From Echinococcus granulosus (taxonomy: Eukaryota; Platyhelminthes; Cestoda; Cyclophyllidea; Taeniidae): a stretch of 64,000 bases of DNA. The notes beneath the pieces are model-generated. The model did not search any database and had not been told where the DNA came from. It saw only the letters and a program-made list of their open reading frames with translations. Within the stretch, counting starts at the first letter, position 1; every line of letters begins with the position of its first letter. Shown in pieces: positions 23,201 to 34,850 of this stretch. Location of the stretch: the NCBI RefSeq assembly GCF_000524195.1, contig NW_020170399.1, positions 317,207-381,206 of the forward strand, written 5' to 3'. The position numbers and the translations under genes are program-made.

Positions 23201-25068
23201 CACCGATCCTCGACCCTCTCGTGCTATCTTACCTGAACGTCTGGCACAATTAGTCTCTGTCAGCGTCCAATGCCTTTCTAAGGTGTGCTGCGTCTGTCTA
23301 TTCTTCCCCCTTTCGTCATTCCTTCTGAGTTGAGCTGTTTCTCAACACCGCCGTTTTAGTTGATGGAGCAGAACCAGCCAGTAGAGTCTATCGATGCGTT
23401 GTCGGATCCATGTGTGTGGTTGGACTATCTGGCGACCATTTTCCGTTCGCTCCAAAACTTCCTTCCGCGCCTCGATGACGCCTATCGACGTAGTCGTCTC
23501 AACAGCACTTCCACCGACGAGGTGCAGCAACAACGTCAAGCCGAAGTGAACAGTCTATCGGATTCAGCTCAGGCCTGCTTGGACGGCTGTCTCAGAGTCG
23601 TCACGACCATGGTGTGGCCAGTCATTGGTCAGGTTCTTGAGCACTACAGCACTAAGGTGCGTCCCATGGAGCGATGCTGTCGTGTCATCCGCTTTATGGC
23701 TCGCTCCTTCTCCGTCAACCTCCGTGACATCCTCCCAGATATTGCCAACAAGGTGCGCTCTTAACACACAGCCTTCGTCTTAGGCATTTGTGAATCTTAA
23801 CCCTTTTACAAAATACTAATGACGCTCAGTGTTGTTTCTTCAGCTGGTGCAGTCTTTTCAACGAGGGAATCATTCGTGTTTTCTCTATCTCGCCGGCGTT
23901 TTGGTTGACGTTTTCGGCGAGCTTCCCGACTGCCGACCGGGTCTCGTCGGTCTCTTTGAGGTAACCTTGCGCTTTTTCATTTTATTTAAACTAGCTACTC
24001 GATTTTACACTAGTGAAAAATTGTTTAGTTGAGCGATTAATCTAGTTTATTTACCCTCTTCACCACATCCAAAATGTAAATTGATGCTATTAACTAGCTG
24101 ATTTGACCTCTTCTAAAGTACTCACACATCCATAAAATCATGGGTTTTTGTACTGATTGAAAGGCTCTAGCTCCGCCCACACTTGCGTCCCTCTCCTGCA
24201 ACCTGGTCGAACAGCCTCACACAATTGAAGACCTCTACCGCCTGTGTGTGCGTCTGGTGCAGCGTTGTGCGGCCACGTTTCTCGCCAGTCCAAACGTGGA
24301 CCTCTACGCCCTGCTGGACACAGCCCTGCAATCCCTCGACGTCCTCACCCTCACTGCTGCCGGCTCCGGCCACACGGATGTGGACAACGGTCAGGCAGTT
24401 GGCAACGGCGACTTGAAAGACACGTCCTCTGCCAGCACTGCAGCTGCACGGTTCCTTCTGGAGGCTCTTATCTTCACCACTGAAGCCTCCGAGGACGCCC
24501 CGGCAACGGTTGCCGCTACCACCGACGCCTCCGCACTACCTCGTCCTACTTGCGAGAGTGCATTGGGTGCGAGGCGACTGCTCTTCTGGCTCCTCCAACC
24601 GTCTGAAAGGTGCGGTGGTCAGCGGCTCACTACCTCCTGCATTCATAGCTGTTGTGTGGGCCTCTCGGATGACCGATTCCCCGATATGGCTGACCTCCTC
24701 TACCACTTGAAGAATGTTATGCCGAGGGAGGTGGGAACGCAAGCACTGGGTGCCTCTTGGCGTGTACTTATTGGTCAGCCCAACTTTTATACCCTATCTT
24801 TCCCTTTAAGGTCTTCGCTAGGTGGGTGGACTGCGCCTTGTCAAGTCTACCAGTAGTAAGGGCTGACGGTTTGGTGCAAGCAACGGAGGAACAAGTGGCT
24901 GACTTCAAGAATGCCGTTATGAAGTAAGTTAATCGCCAGCGCTCTCCACTGTCAATTGTATAGGTAGTCTACACAAGGTGAGTTACTTTCTTTTTGCCTT
25001 ATTTCAGCGCCTCGCGCACAAACGGGATCGTTCACGCATTGGACGCATTTGTGGTACTTTTCCGCTGA
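20201..25068 (+). CDS. TNPO3: transportin-3 (transportin-SR), nuclear import receptor
   Basis: There are sixteen exons: 20201-20323, 20356-20445, 20477-20518, 20554-20699, 20731-20794, 20828-20920, 20994-21212, 21352-21711, 21782-22045, 22345-22680, 22872-23282, 23360-23752, 23844-23960, 24164-24730, 24811-24923 and 25008-25068. All phases match, giving 1132 residues. Family blocks in order include VYAWEIADQLL, the IQVYFTELPTAAHT micro-exon (42 nt), LRLGLNRRYVLM, HSCFLYLAGVLVDVFG and the C-terminal FARWVDCALSSLP and ALDAFVVLFR. This HEAT-repeat importin carries SR-rich splicing factors into the nucleus. It is about 200 residues longer than the human protein, partly from a Ser/Ala/Thr-rich insert in exon 14. 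The first five introns are 31-35 nt. The start has the family's MxxxxPTLxxVxQAxxALY form. It converges on COX18. Confidence 0.94.
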
Positions 25069-25495
25069 AAACAGAGCTCTGATTACTGCCCCCATTTACT
25101 ATTTCTACTCTTTGTATAAAAGCTAAACCCGTTTCCCTTGGCTGTAGCTGTTTTATAGCCCACGACATCAATGAAGTGTATCAACTCTTGTACACCTTCC
25201 TACGACAGTACTTGTGTGGGCGGTGCGCTGAATTTTAGCTCGCTTTGCTGGAGGGTTTATATTTTAAAGAATTTTGAACTCTAAACGTGGCTTGTCCCAC
25301 ATTGACCTAAAGCTGGATGTATTATTGCTGGGACCGTTCTAGCAGTGTTAAAGCAGGAAACGAAAAATCCTAAAAGTACTCCACACTGACAGGTGCATGA
25401 TCTCACCAGACGAATGAGTAGACATTATAACAATCACAGTTTCACCGAAAGAAATATTCACTTCCTACTGTCTGTACAGATTCTAAGCCTGAAGG
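25069..25495. other. shared 3' spacer of TNPO3 and COX18
   Basis: These 427 bp separate two convergent stop codons and must contain both 3' UTRs. No canonical AATAAA on either strand was noted. It has no other recognisable content. Confidence 0.45.
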
Positions 25496-26887
25496 TTAGT
25501 CTCGGTTACTGATTCGCCGAAGGATGCGGTAGTGAGACTTGGCGACCCGCCAGAGAGCCAAGTAGGGGCGCTTGGCGTCTACGGGAGTTTTCGTGATGCC
25601 TAACAGGCCTCGGACCCGATTGCTGAGACAAAAAAGGTTTAGCACCAATTGGTGCGACGCCGACGTGCACCAGAAAATTACGAGAGCCTTGAGAATAATA
25701 TACCGCGATCAGTGAATGGAATAATGGGTTGGTATAGGCGCGTCAAAAGATGTAAACTTACAGACGGCGCGAAAAAAGAAAAGAAGGAGATCAAAAGGGT
25801 GCCTAGATGACCCACTCTATGAGCAAATTTCAACTGCCAGGGCAGGCAAGTGGGCATCACAGTTGTGGCACAATCCTGAGCGGCGAGTTTGGGGTCGAGA
25901 GTCATTGTAGTAGTCGCTGTTTGTCCGTAGACACGTCTTATATGACTGATTTCAACGTTAAGTCCCGTTGCAAGGGTTGTCGCTGCGATGAGGCATAAAG
26001 ATGTAGTTGGTGAGGTCAGTCCTTCCGATACAAATTCGGGGATCATCGGAGGCCAATCTGTCAGAAAATGCAATATATCCTTACCACTAGCCTGTGACTG
26101 AATACGTGCATAGTCAATACGAGGCCAGATTGGGCGGGTTATTTTCAAGTAAGAAACCAAAAATTTTCGATGGCTTACACAGAAAAGGGGTGATCTGATG
26201 TCCACAAGCGTTTCTTAACCCAAAAGTTACTGTCATCCAAACGGGTAACTGAATCATCCCGAAAAGAGCAGACTTCAAGGGGTGACATCTCAATTTCTGA
26301 CAATATTGAGTAAAAGTCCGTTGAAACTTAATGAAAAATAAGACAGGTTAGTCATTGCTCTTAAGAATGTTTGGGACTCACATATTCTTTAATGGCTTCG
26401 TAGTAAAGAGGATTTCAACAATCATTTGTATTGATCAAGAATGGAAAGACAATAAAATCAACGGGGAAATAATGGTCATTATTAAACCCAGGATACCAAT
26501 GCAAATTACCAGCGACCGCTGCAACCTGGCATCAATTTTTCCATCCTTCTGACGGATGGAATGGGCAGGATTCGACGTTTCCAGTGCGCTTTGGTGGTAG
26601 GCAGATATGACGAGAGCATGATTTCTTTCAGTGAAGGCATAAAGAGGACTGGCCAAGGCCGAACGGAGAATCACAGTTGAGACTATGATAGTCTTAGCAT
26701 AAGAAGAAAAATGGCCAAAGTCATGACACATGCGCAAACCCTCGGCGACTGCTACCATGTGTGGTTGGAGGGGATTAAAGAATTCAGAGATAAAGTAAAC
26801 AGCCGGACTGGACCATGAACGTGTCAACAGGAGGTTGCAGGGTTGGCGACAAAGAATGGTACGAAATATATTCACTCCGATGGACAT
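25496..26887 (-). CDS. COX18: mitochondrial inner-membrane insertase COX18
   Basis: Minus-strand exons 26887-26510, 26326-26181, 26086-25762 and 25687-25496 give 346 residues (human about 333). The ATG at 26887 opens a presequence-like N-terminus (MSIGVNIFRTILCRQ). Family blocks follow: TIIVSTVILRSALASPLYAF in the first membrane segment, CHPLKSALFGMIQLPVW and FGLRN, the matching second-half segment ending LNVEI, and a final hydrophobic segment WCTSASHQLVLNLF. COX18 is the YidC/Oxa1-family protein that inserts the COX2 C-terminal domain across the inner membrane. The exon 2/3 junction is the least certain; the chosen one restores the conserved frame. The upstream edge faces the claudin-like gene head to head, 921 bp apart. 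Confidence 0.88.
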
Positions 26888-27808
26888 CGATGAACAGAAA
26901 TGACGGTTTCAGAATATAAGCAGGCAAAAAACGACAGTGCAAGGAACGCAAGATTTTTAAACTTGCTAATAGAAAAGGCGCTTAGTATATCGTTAACTTG
27001 AGCGAAGACCGTAGGAAAGTAGTAAGAGGTACTGGTTACGTTTTGCTGCAGGCAGAAGAGAATGTAGACACCCCAATTCCAAAAGAGTAATCGAGCATGG
27101 TTTCCGATATCGGGTTGAAAAGGCAAGGCTAATTTGCCAACCAAATAATCGCGAAACTACACAAAGCAGCATTGTGAATAGTTTTAAGTCGTCACAATAT
27201 TTCCCACTGACAACAGCAATATGAATCCCTGACTAATTTTGTTAATAAATCAGTGAAGCAAATATGACTTTACCAGCATAACCAATTTGATATCGTTTTA
27301 TGCCGTTTAAACCATGAAGTATTCGATAAAAATAAGAGACATTTCAAAGCGTCATAATGCATGGACTATATTTTAGCATACTTATTTACATCAGTTTTGG
27401 TTTAATGCATTACTTCACAAAAATTAAGTGTCATACAAGTTACCAATTCACACAATTAAAACTTTTTCACTAAACCTAGGGCTCTACCCCTAATTTACAC
27501 AAGTCCACGTCGAATATATTAAGCGTTTTTAGAACAACAAGCTAAAAAGGTCTATAAGACTGTTAAATGCTTTTCATGGGATTTCCTCAAAGGAAAAATG
27601 AAAAATGCATGCAAGATGTTCAGTCCCTTATTTGAAACAAAATATTTACCCTCTAGAGTGCTTAGTTGAATTTCTTCTTTGTTAATGAAAGTGGTTTATT
27701 GGAGAATTGCTGCATGTTTACTCATAAATGCGAATCTTAAGGTCACGTATTTAACGTACCACTTTGCTTACATTTGTTACAGCGCCCTTTTGATATTCTT
27801 CAGCCAAC
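26888..27808. promoter_or_regulatory. divergent spacer between COX18 and claudin-like gene
   Basis: This A/T-rich 921-bp interval separates two start codons that point away from each other, so both promoters must lie here. No CCAAT, TATA or repeat copy was convincingly recognised. Confidence 0.3.
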
Positions 27809-30262
27809 ATGAGTGAAAAGGGAAGGCTGACAAGAATGTATATGCCGTTTTATGCGGCATGTGGCTTTACGGCTACTGGATTCATTCTTTTCCTTTTCTC
27901 CTTCTCAAGCCCATACTGGCTTGAATCATACGATTATGTACATAGTTCATTCTTACATTTGGGGATTTGGTCTGCATGTTTTAACAAATTTATCCTTCCT
28001 GAAGTAATGTCATGCATTATTAAAGCATAAACTATAAAGGACTTTCATGCGAATGAACTTACTGGATGTTACTGGATGTATGACCGTTTCTTTTTCCAAA
28101 TAGGTATATGGGAGTGGCTGAATCCGTATTGGCTCGTTGCCATCCAGACACTGGTTATTGTGGCTTTTATTGCTGAGTTAATCTCAATACTGGTTCTTAT
28201 TCTTTATTTTTTGTTATATGGCCAGCCAGCAGCCGAATCTACGATTGTTTGTGGCCTACAGGTAGTAACGTTTTCCTGTGCTTTTCCTATCCACTCTGTT
28301 GACTTAACATTTAAGAAGCAGTCATTTTAAGTACTACCTTCTAGGGTTTTTAGAGCGCATTATAATTTTGCATTTTGTCTCTCACTATTTTACTTGTGGT
28401 GTAAAATCCCGTATATTTTAGCCTAAGGTACCGATGCTTTTTTACCTTCTAATTTTAGGTTACTTCCTCGCTCTTAATCTCTTTATAAACTAAGTCACAT
28501 TTTACATGCATTAAAACATTTTTACCTAATCTAACATAGATATTTATTGGAGTGTTGCTATCGATATCTCTGGTTGTCTTCGGTGTAAATTCGCAGAACC
28601 GGCAATGGATGCAACGACCAGACCACATGTTTCTCTCGTGGTCTTTTGGATTTTTAATTTTAGCCACCATTGCTTCATTTATTTCCGCAGCGTTTTTGTG
28701 TTGCGTGAGCTATACGGACAGAGCTGCCCAGGTAAAGTATGATATTAACGGAACTTTTGCACACTGGTGGTTAACAAGTTTGGTATTTTGACTTATTGCA
28801 GGTGTTTATCTGCTTACTCAACACTGATTATACTATTCTTCTTCCCAATATTAACTAATCACGTGCTTTTCTTAAATTCTAATTATGGGGAGATGAGACT
28901 TGTCATCTATGTCCACAAATCTTGCCACAACTGTACTGACGTGTCGATAATAATAGCTGAGTTTATTTATTTAAATCGGATTTAATAATTCAGAAATGAG
29001 CCTTACAGAGCAACTCCGACCCGATTCGAAATTAATGATATTTTTTGGATTCGGCAAACTGTAGTGACAGATCTGGTGTTGTCACAGTTGCAATCACAAG
29101 TCCTTCTAATTGCTTTAGAGGGAAGTGGAACACTACGAAGCGGTTGAAGGCCAGTTTGGGGCGCGATCTGTAGCCGCTGGCACCTACTTGACCGGACGAC
29201 AGCCCTCTACGCTATTCACTCGCAGCGTCTATGGCAATCAGCCTCGCATGGGCGGTGGTGTTGTTGTTAGCGTTCCAGCTCCTGGTGATGCACCGACCCA
29301 GGTAATTGACGTCCTCAGTGAAAGTAGCCTGCACTTATTAGTTTGTAGATTTGAAAACGGCTTCGTAGTTTCCGAACAGTTTAATTTGTTTTCTTAAGCA
29401 GTACAAATGTATGATCAATGAGATTTTTAGTTGTTTGGACGAATCAGGAGTTTTCTGTTGGAAACCTAAGCCTTCAGTTCGCTTTTTATGGGGTAAAGAG
29501 CTATTTCAACATCGAAATCCGAGTATATCTCTGGTTATTTAATAAAGAAAAGGATGGATATTTTGGCAGAAATGCAGGTACCTGTGTGGTTTGAGATCGC
29601 CTGCCTAAATGTTCACGTCTTTTTTTTGTTATATTTCAGCTAATTATCTCTCCTCCTAGATCAAGAAAAATCATTAGTAAAATCCAGTTTATATTTTCGT
29701 ATGCCGTTTGGAAGTGCTGTTAGTATGTGGGTTAGAACAGGTTTTTTTGATATCTGATAAACTAATGCAACAGATTGGACGGATTGGTCGAAGAACATTT
29801 TACACAACCATAAACCACTCTTTCAGAGATCGTCGAAGTCTTCTTACATCTGCAATTTTAATCAATGTTGAGTCATGCGCACACCTAGCCACCAAAGCAC
29901 AATTTTTGTAATTCCTACATAAAACCTCAACCAAATCACTGTAGTTTCATAATAATAATAATAAATGTCGCTATTTTAAAATTGAAGAGAAGGATTCGAC
30001 CCAATGCGTTAATTCTTCCCCCTAGACTGTTGAAATTGGAACCGCAAACTTTTACTCGGGCAGTGGACCTACGGGCAGCCAGTTAAGTCCTCTCAGGGAA
30101 GATCCCTTGACAGATGACAGGACTCTTGGGGATCAAGGCAGTGGAACGTACGCCTCAAGTGAAAACACTGGCACGCACCAGCAGCTAGGTCGGGGACAGT
30201 ATTCGAACAACGATACACCTACGCATTCACTGCTCTATGGTTATCACAGAGGTCAAGTCTAG
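27809..30262 (+). CDS. claudin-like four-transmembrane protein
   Basis: Exons 27809-28003, 28040-28261, 28540-28731, 29119-29301 and 30026-30262, all phase 0, give 342 residues. The first intron is 36 nt. There are four hydrophobic segments: about residues 14-36 (YAACGFTATGFILFLFSFSS), then two in WLVAIQTLVIVAFIAEL and GVLLSISLVVFGVN, and one in SWSFGFLILATIASFISAA. The first extracellular loop keeps the claudin/PMP22 signature W-GIW-C-C (SPYW, GIWSAC, GCYW). The long cytoplasmic tail is rich in Gly, Ser and Thr and ends GYHRGQV, so no classic PDZ ligand is seen. The family forms or organises septate or tight junctions. The particular orthologue cannot be told from sequence alone. An AATAAA lies at 30660-30665. 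Confidence 0.82.
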
Positions 30263-30659
30263 AAGCATTTGCAAACTTATTTCCCAGAAATTGCCTGTTT
30301 CTTCCTTATGAAGATTTGTAAGAAAATGATTACCCATTCATATCGCTTTGCAACACCAAAGACTACAACCACTTATAAGAACAGGAAATTGAAATCTATT
30401 TGGTGTAATGGGATCTATGCACCACTACGCAAACTGTTCTATCGTTTTACCTGGGTAACGTTTTATTTCGGGTGGTACAACACTGTACCATTAATACCTA
30501 AACAGATTTTGGGAATGCCATGCAGCAACAGACAAAAATCATTGTTTGCAATCCTTCGGGGGTCCATATTCTGACATATTTAATAAGCATGCAAGATGAC
30601 GATTCCAGGTAGATTGGATGAAATGGGAATTTACTTAGTCAACAATGTTCTTGGAGTAC

Positions 30660-30665
30660 AATAAA
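30660..30665 (+). terminator. poly(A) signal AATAAA of the claudin-like gene
   Basis: A canonical AATAAA lies about 400 nt after the claudin-like stop codon and only 37 nt before the stop codon of the opposing FKBP gene. The two 3' ends are therefore likely to overlap. Confidence 0.5.
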
Positions 30666-30701
30666 GACTAGGCAATATGAATTGTTATACAAAGTTCAGA
30701 G

Positions 30702-31442
30702 TTAGAATTCATCATTTACTGACTTGATAATATGTGAGAGTTCAATGTCAAAGACCAGATCGGCGTTTTCTGGGACATCTGGGGGCCTTCCACCAGCACC
30801 ATAGCCCATCGAACTGGGGACAAAAATCCGACGTTTTTCCTGTAGGCACATTCTAAAAAAATGCAGATTATACACAGCTGCAATGTGGTCAACTTGATTT
30901 TCGAAGTTAATGCAGAAATGACGAGAATGAATTTTTCAAAGATAAGTCTTAGCAGCCAAAAGACATTACGGGCTACTTCAAAAAGATGGGCTTGAGAATC
31001 CATGCGTGACAAGGCATTGCTATTTTACCATACATTTAAAACAAGCAAAAGCAGCTGAAAACATATAGTCTCAAGCAAGCACTAAAATTTGACGCTTAAT
31101 TCCGACTACTTATTTGGAGATCTAAACGCCACAGACGTAGTTACAAAATTCTAACCCTAGTATGCCCTTGTTCCAGCCTGGAATAATCGCGTCAGTTCCA
31201 ACTTTAAAAGAGAATGGAGGTTCTCCAACATTCGAAGCGAAAGTCCTGTTGTCCTTTAATAGCCTACCGGAGAAGGTAACAGACACCTCATCGCGTTTTT
31301 CAACGAAAAGATGACATTCGCTTTCCGAAGCAGAGCGGATGATACCTATGCTCAAGTCGGTAAGCTTCCTCGATTGATTAAGGCCGCTCACAGATATTAC
31401 ATAAAGTAGAAGTCTAACAATGTTGAAGACAGTACGGTACAT
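30702..31442 (-). CDS. FKBP2: ER-luminal FKBP-type peptidyl-prolyl isomerase (FKBP2-like)
   Basis: Two minus-strand exons, 31442-31156 and 30852-30702, join in phase 2 to give 145 residues (human FKBP2 is 142). An N-terminal signal peptide is visible (MYRTVFNIVRLLLYVISVSG). The FKBP domain has VSVTFSGRLL, FSFKVGTDAIIPGW, then GILGMCLQEKRRI formed across the splice, SSMGYGAGG and ADLVFDIEL. These are the usual active-site and core positions. The protein ends in NDEF, which resembles an ER retrieval tetrapeptide of the KDEL type; human FKBP2 ends RTEL. It should catalyse proline isomerisation in the secretory pathway. The first aromatic of the pocket appears as F in SGRLL context rather than the common Y. 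Confidence 0.9.
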
Positions 31443-31949
31443 TCAAGAAATGACCAACCAAACGTCAAGATTATGAGCAAGACTTAAGCATTCGACCTTC
31501 ATAAAACCTATTAAAAGAATATTATATTTAGTTGGAATATTAATAACTTACATCTTTTAGCAAACCGTAAAATTTTTTAAAAAATTTAAAAGAAGTGCTT
31601 AGGTAAGGATGGGTTATTACTTTATTTTAAAACAGATCTCTGGTGAGGTTGAACCTGATGAAAAAGCAGTTAGGCCGTGATTGGCGTTAGAGATACATAT
31701 AAGATTTGTTTTACACTTTAGAGATCGGAGTTTTCCCTAACGTCAATATTTGTCAAAAACCAGGGGCTGCAATTGTATCATTGCCAAAGAGAAGGGCTAA
31801 AGGCGATTGGAATGGCTTGAAGATCTTGTCAGCCAGAAAAAAATACATAAGTGAAAACTTCAGTTATATGATAAGTAAACATTCCAAGTATTTTACAGTC
31901 CCTCGTCCTTTTAAACTCTGTTTTCCTTATTCTCCTGATCAATTTTTCT
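31443..31949. other. A/T-rich spacer upstream of the FKBP gene
   Basis: No gene or clear repeat was recognised. It presumably includes the FKBP promoter. Confidence 0.4.
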
Positions 31950-32720
31950 AGTCGGCCATTACAGCGTATTCGGCACTCTGATGGATAACACTCATCACAC
32001 AGAAGCGCCACATAAGCGTGCGAGTAAGAAGACATCAAACTGTTGCGTCAATGATCCCTCTTGGCAGCCCTGCTGGATTTAAGGTTTTGTTCTGCTTAGG
32101 AACTGGATTCAAAGAGGAAACTGCTAGCCATCTCGTATGCTTATCGCTAAAAGCACTGCCATTTAATGACGGATGGGGTTTAAAATAGTTTTTTGAAGCA
32201 GAATATGGGGTCTCTTCCTCCCTTCGACTGTTTTTACTTCAACGATGTACAGCCACATCTATCTATCTGGGTTCCACTTAGCTAGTAGAGAGGTGGAGGT
32301 GGTATCAAGCATTCACTTAATTGATACCCTAATTTAGGTACCTCAGACAGATCCGTTAAGAAAGTTGCAGGATTGTTTGCAACTAGCGCTGCTTCATTTG
32401 TTAGTAATATTCCAGCAGAATACAGAAATGGTGTATTAGCCGAAGGTAGATGTCATTTTAACCCTTCTGAGAGGGGTCTTCGGAGATTCTTCCATGCCTG
32501 ACATCTGCATTCGTCTGTTACGTAATTGCTTAGAGTTCAGTGCTAAAAAAACAGGGTAGATAAACTTTAAAACCAAGCTCGTATGAAGTTGCTGCCATTG
32601 TAGCACACCAAATCTACCCTGAAGTGGGAGCAGGTCATGGGAATGTGGTGGAAGGTATACTTTCGACGTACAGAAGATTTGGTCTATCGTCATGGCCCGA
32701 AGACCACGACGCCAGGGAGA
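31950..32720 (-). mobile_element. TRIM-like LTR element, copy 5 (reverse)
   Basis: The internal module of family 1 in reverse orientation runs from gtcggccattacagcg at about 31952 to about 32550. It aligns with 3525-4140 and 40215-40800 (shared gctagt.gagaggtggaggtggtatc and ccagcagaatac strings). A weak terminal module may end near 32720. The other terminal module is not clear. Confidence 0.5.
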
Positions 32721-33919
32721 ATTACAGTAGCGAATCCTTAAGTCCCCGCTAACCGAAGCGCCGATTCAAAAGGAAGATCGGTGTTATGCATATTTAATAC
32801 AAACCGATTACTTTTCGGGTCTTTTTGTGGAGCCTATGTCGTACGACCCTAACAACATTATTATTATTTTACGTGAGTACAAACATCTTGAATGTGTAAT
32901 TCACCCATCGAGAAGGGCCACACTTTTCCATATAAACACTTAGGTGTCTGCCACGTAAAGAATGGCACATCATGACGTCCTACTTAAAGTTATGTAGGGG
33001 AATCCCCAAATGTTTGCCCCCATTATTAGCTGCATAATGTCAATAGTATCTCTTCATCTTGTTGATGAAATTTACCTCCGTAGAGAACGATGTCGGCCTC
33101 AGGATATAAATTTTTTACTTTCACAGACGCAAATGTTAGCCTCGGAGACCTTTGTATTACTTCGTAGTCTTTCCAAAAGCCGTAACAAGCCAAAGTACTG
33201 CGAAGGGTATGTATTGTCAGCGTGCAGGCGGGCTGGAAGACTTCTAGCTTGGCCAGAAGTCCACGCTGCTGGGTAGACGCACGATCCTCGCAAAATCATC
33301 TGCCGGTGCAGTTAAACAAAGTGCAACGTGGCAACAACTTTGGGCATTGAATTTTATTGCTGTACCGCAATCTAGCGCCTTTTACGTATAGATTTGGAAC
33401 ACGGAACTTGGAGCTTGGTGCTCTTCGATCCACTCTCTTTCAAAAAGCTGTCACGTAAAATGATCCCCCTGTGCCTACACTTTGTCCTCGCTAGAATTGG
33501 TGTTTTTCTGTCAAATTTTTTACAGGTACAATTAACGTGACCCCTACCATCCATAAAGCTAGTTAAGGATCCGACTGCTACGCAATGCTATATTATTTTA
33601 TAAAAATGAATCGCCTGATATCCTCGAGAAGGACAGGATTTTGCTACAAGCATACAGAAAAGCCGGTAGACTGTTGAATGTAGTGCGATGAACAGAGCCA
33701 CCAAGATGGTGGCAGAAAAAATGTAGGTATTGAAAAGTTACGTGCATAATGAAACATGTATTGTTCCGTTGCTGAAATACCCCAATCCAAACCAGTGGTA
33801 GGTTCTGTAGGCATCACTGAGTGTGTTCAGTGACCGCATATGCCGATACCTGCGATTCAATTGTCAGTGGTAGGTAAACATGTAAGGAATTAATCCCAAA
33901 ATTGCTGATTATTTGTTGA
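32721..33919. other. spacer with unassigned frames
   Basis: Minus-strand frames of 66 and 60 codons (33099-33299 and 33372-33554) are separated by a stop and have no recognised motif. The second is basic and Cys-containing. No exon chain could be built. No repeat copy was matched. Confidence 0.4.
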
Positions 33920-34850
33920 AATCTGCGTTTCGGCAATGCGGGTACTTCCGCTCGCTGGCTTGGCCTCTGGCCCATGCTGATAGCGGCAGCCCCCCTGCAC
34001 ACCAGCAGTACACCTTTCTCTATGACTTCTTCCGTCGTCAGGGAAGGCTTAGGTTTCTACTTCGATGTCAGCTGAAAGCGGACCTGATAATAGAGGATGG
34101 AAGAGGAGCATATGCTGTGGGTGGGAGAATCTAAATCAACCTCTGATTGAAATGTTGAAAATCACATCTACCCTCTGCAAATACACCAATTCCGCGTTCC
34201 CCAGAAACGCTGTCAACAAGTGGATCGACACTAACCATGGCCGTAAACCATCTTGAATAGTTGGTTAAGGAGCTGTCTACGGTACCTGTGCAGAGATGTC
34301 AATTACGTGAACATGCAATAATACTGGGTAGATACAGCTGGATGGCAATGAAGTGGGAACAAAGTGGCAAGGACGAAGAGCCACATCCATGAAAATACTT
34401 TAAAGCCCGCCCGTCATTAAATGACCCTACTTTTAGGTCGGTGCTCATGAAAATAGCGAGGGACATACGAGATAGCCAGCACACCCCCCTCTTCCACCAA
34501 CACAATTTCCATACGGGTCAAAACTCCAGATCCAGTGGAATCGTCGAGAAGGACCAGTCGGGTTGTAATCAAATATCGCCTCAGTTTCACGCAATTTCAA
34601 TGCCTGTCGCGCCTGGTTTGTGGGTGTTTTCTCTCATAGCACCGACTACTTTGCAATGGCCGACAAGAGAGGGTGACCATAGGGAGAGCCGGGGACCACA
34701 TTCAAAGGAGGCGAGGGGAGTTCTATAACACTTTAGGTGTTTGTTTAACTCTTCATTTTCTTTTCGCGGGCACTTAAGGCTCTGACATTGTAATTCCGTT
34801 CGACGACATGGCCTCCTAGCCATGCATACCAAAATACACGTCTTTGGGCG
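33920..34850 (+). mobile_element. TRIM-like LTR element, copy 6 (complete layout)
   Basis: The left terminal module is at about 33935-34080 (ctggcttggcctctggccc and ttccgtcgtcagggaag). The internal module is at about 34080-34640 (gaggatggaagaggag to gtcggtgctcatgaa). The right terminal module starts near 34735 (ttaactcttcattttct, ggcctcctagccatgc). The terminal modules are direct repeats about 830 bp apart. It is non-coding and decayed. Confidence 0.6.

Noticed and set aside
25678..26205. 175-codon minus frame read as one protein
   Set aside because: Only 26086-25762 is used. Both ends run into introns and the flanking exons restore the COX18 family blocks.
28030..28092. exon start at 28093 after ccaaatag in the claudin-like gene
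   Set aside because: It does not keep phase. Starting at 28040 after a 36-nt intron keeps frame and supplies the second claudin Cys in GCYW.
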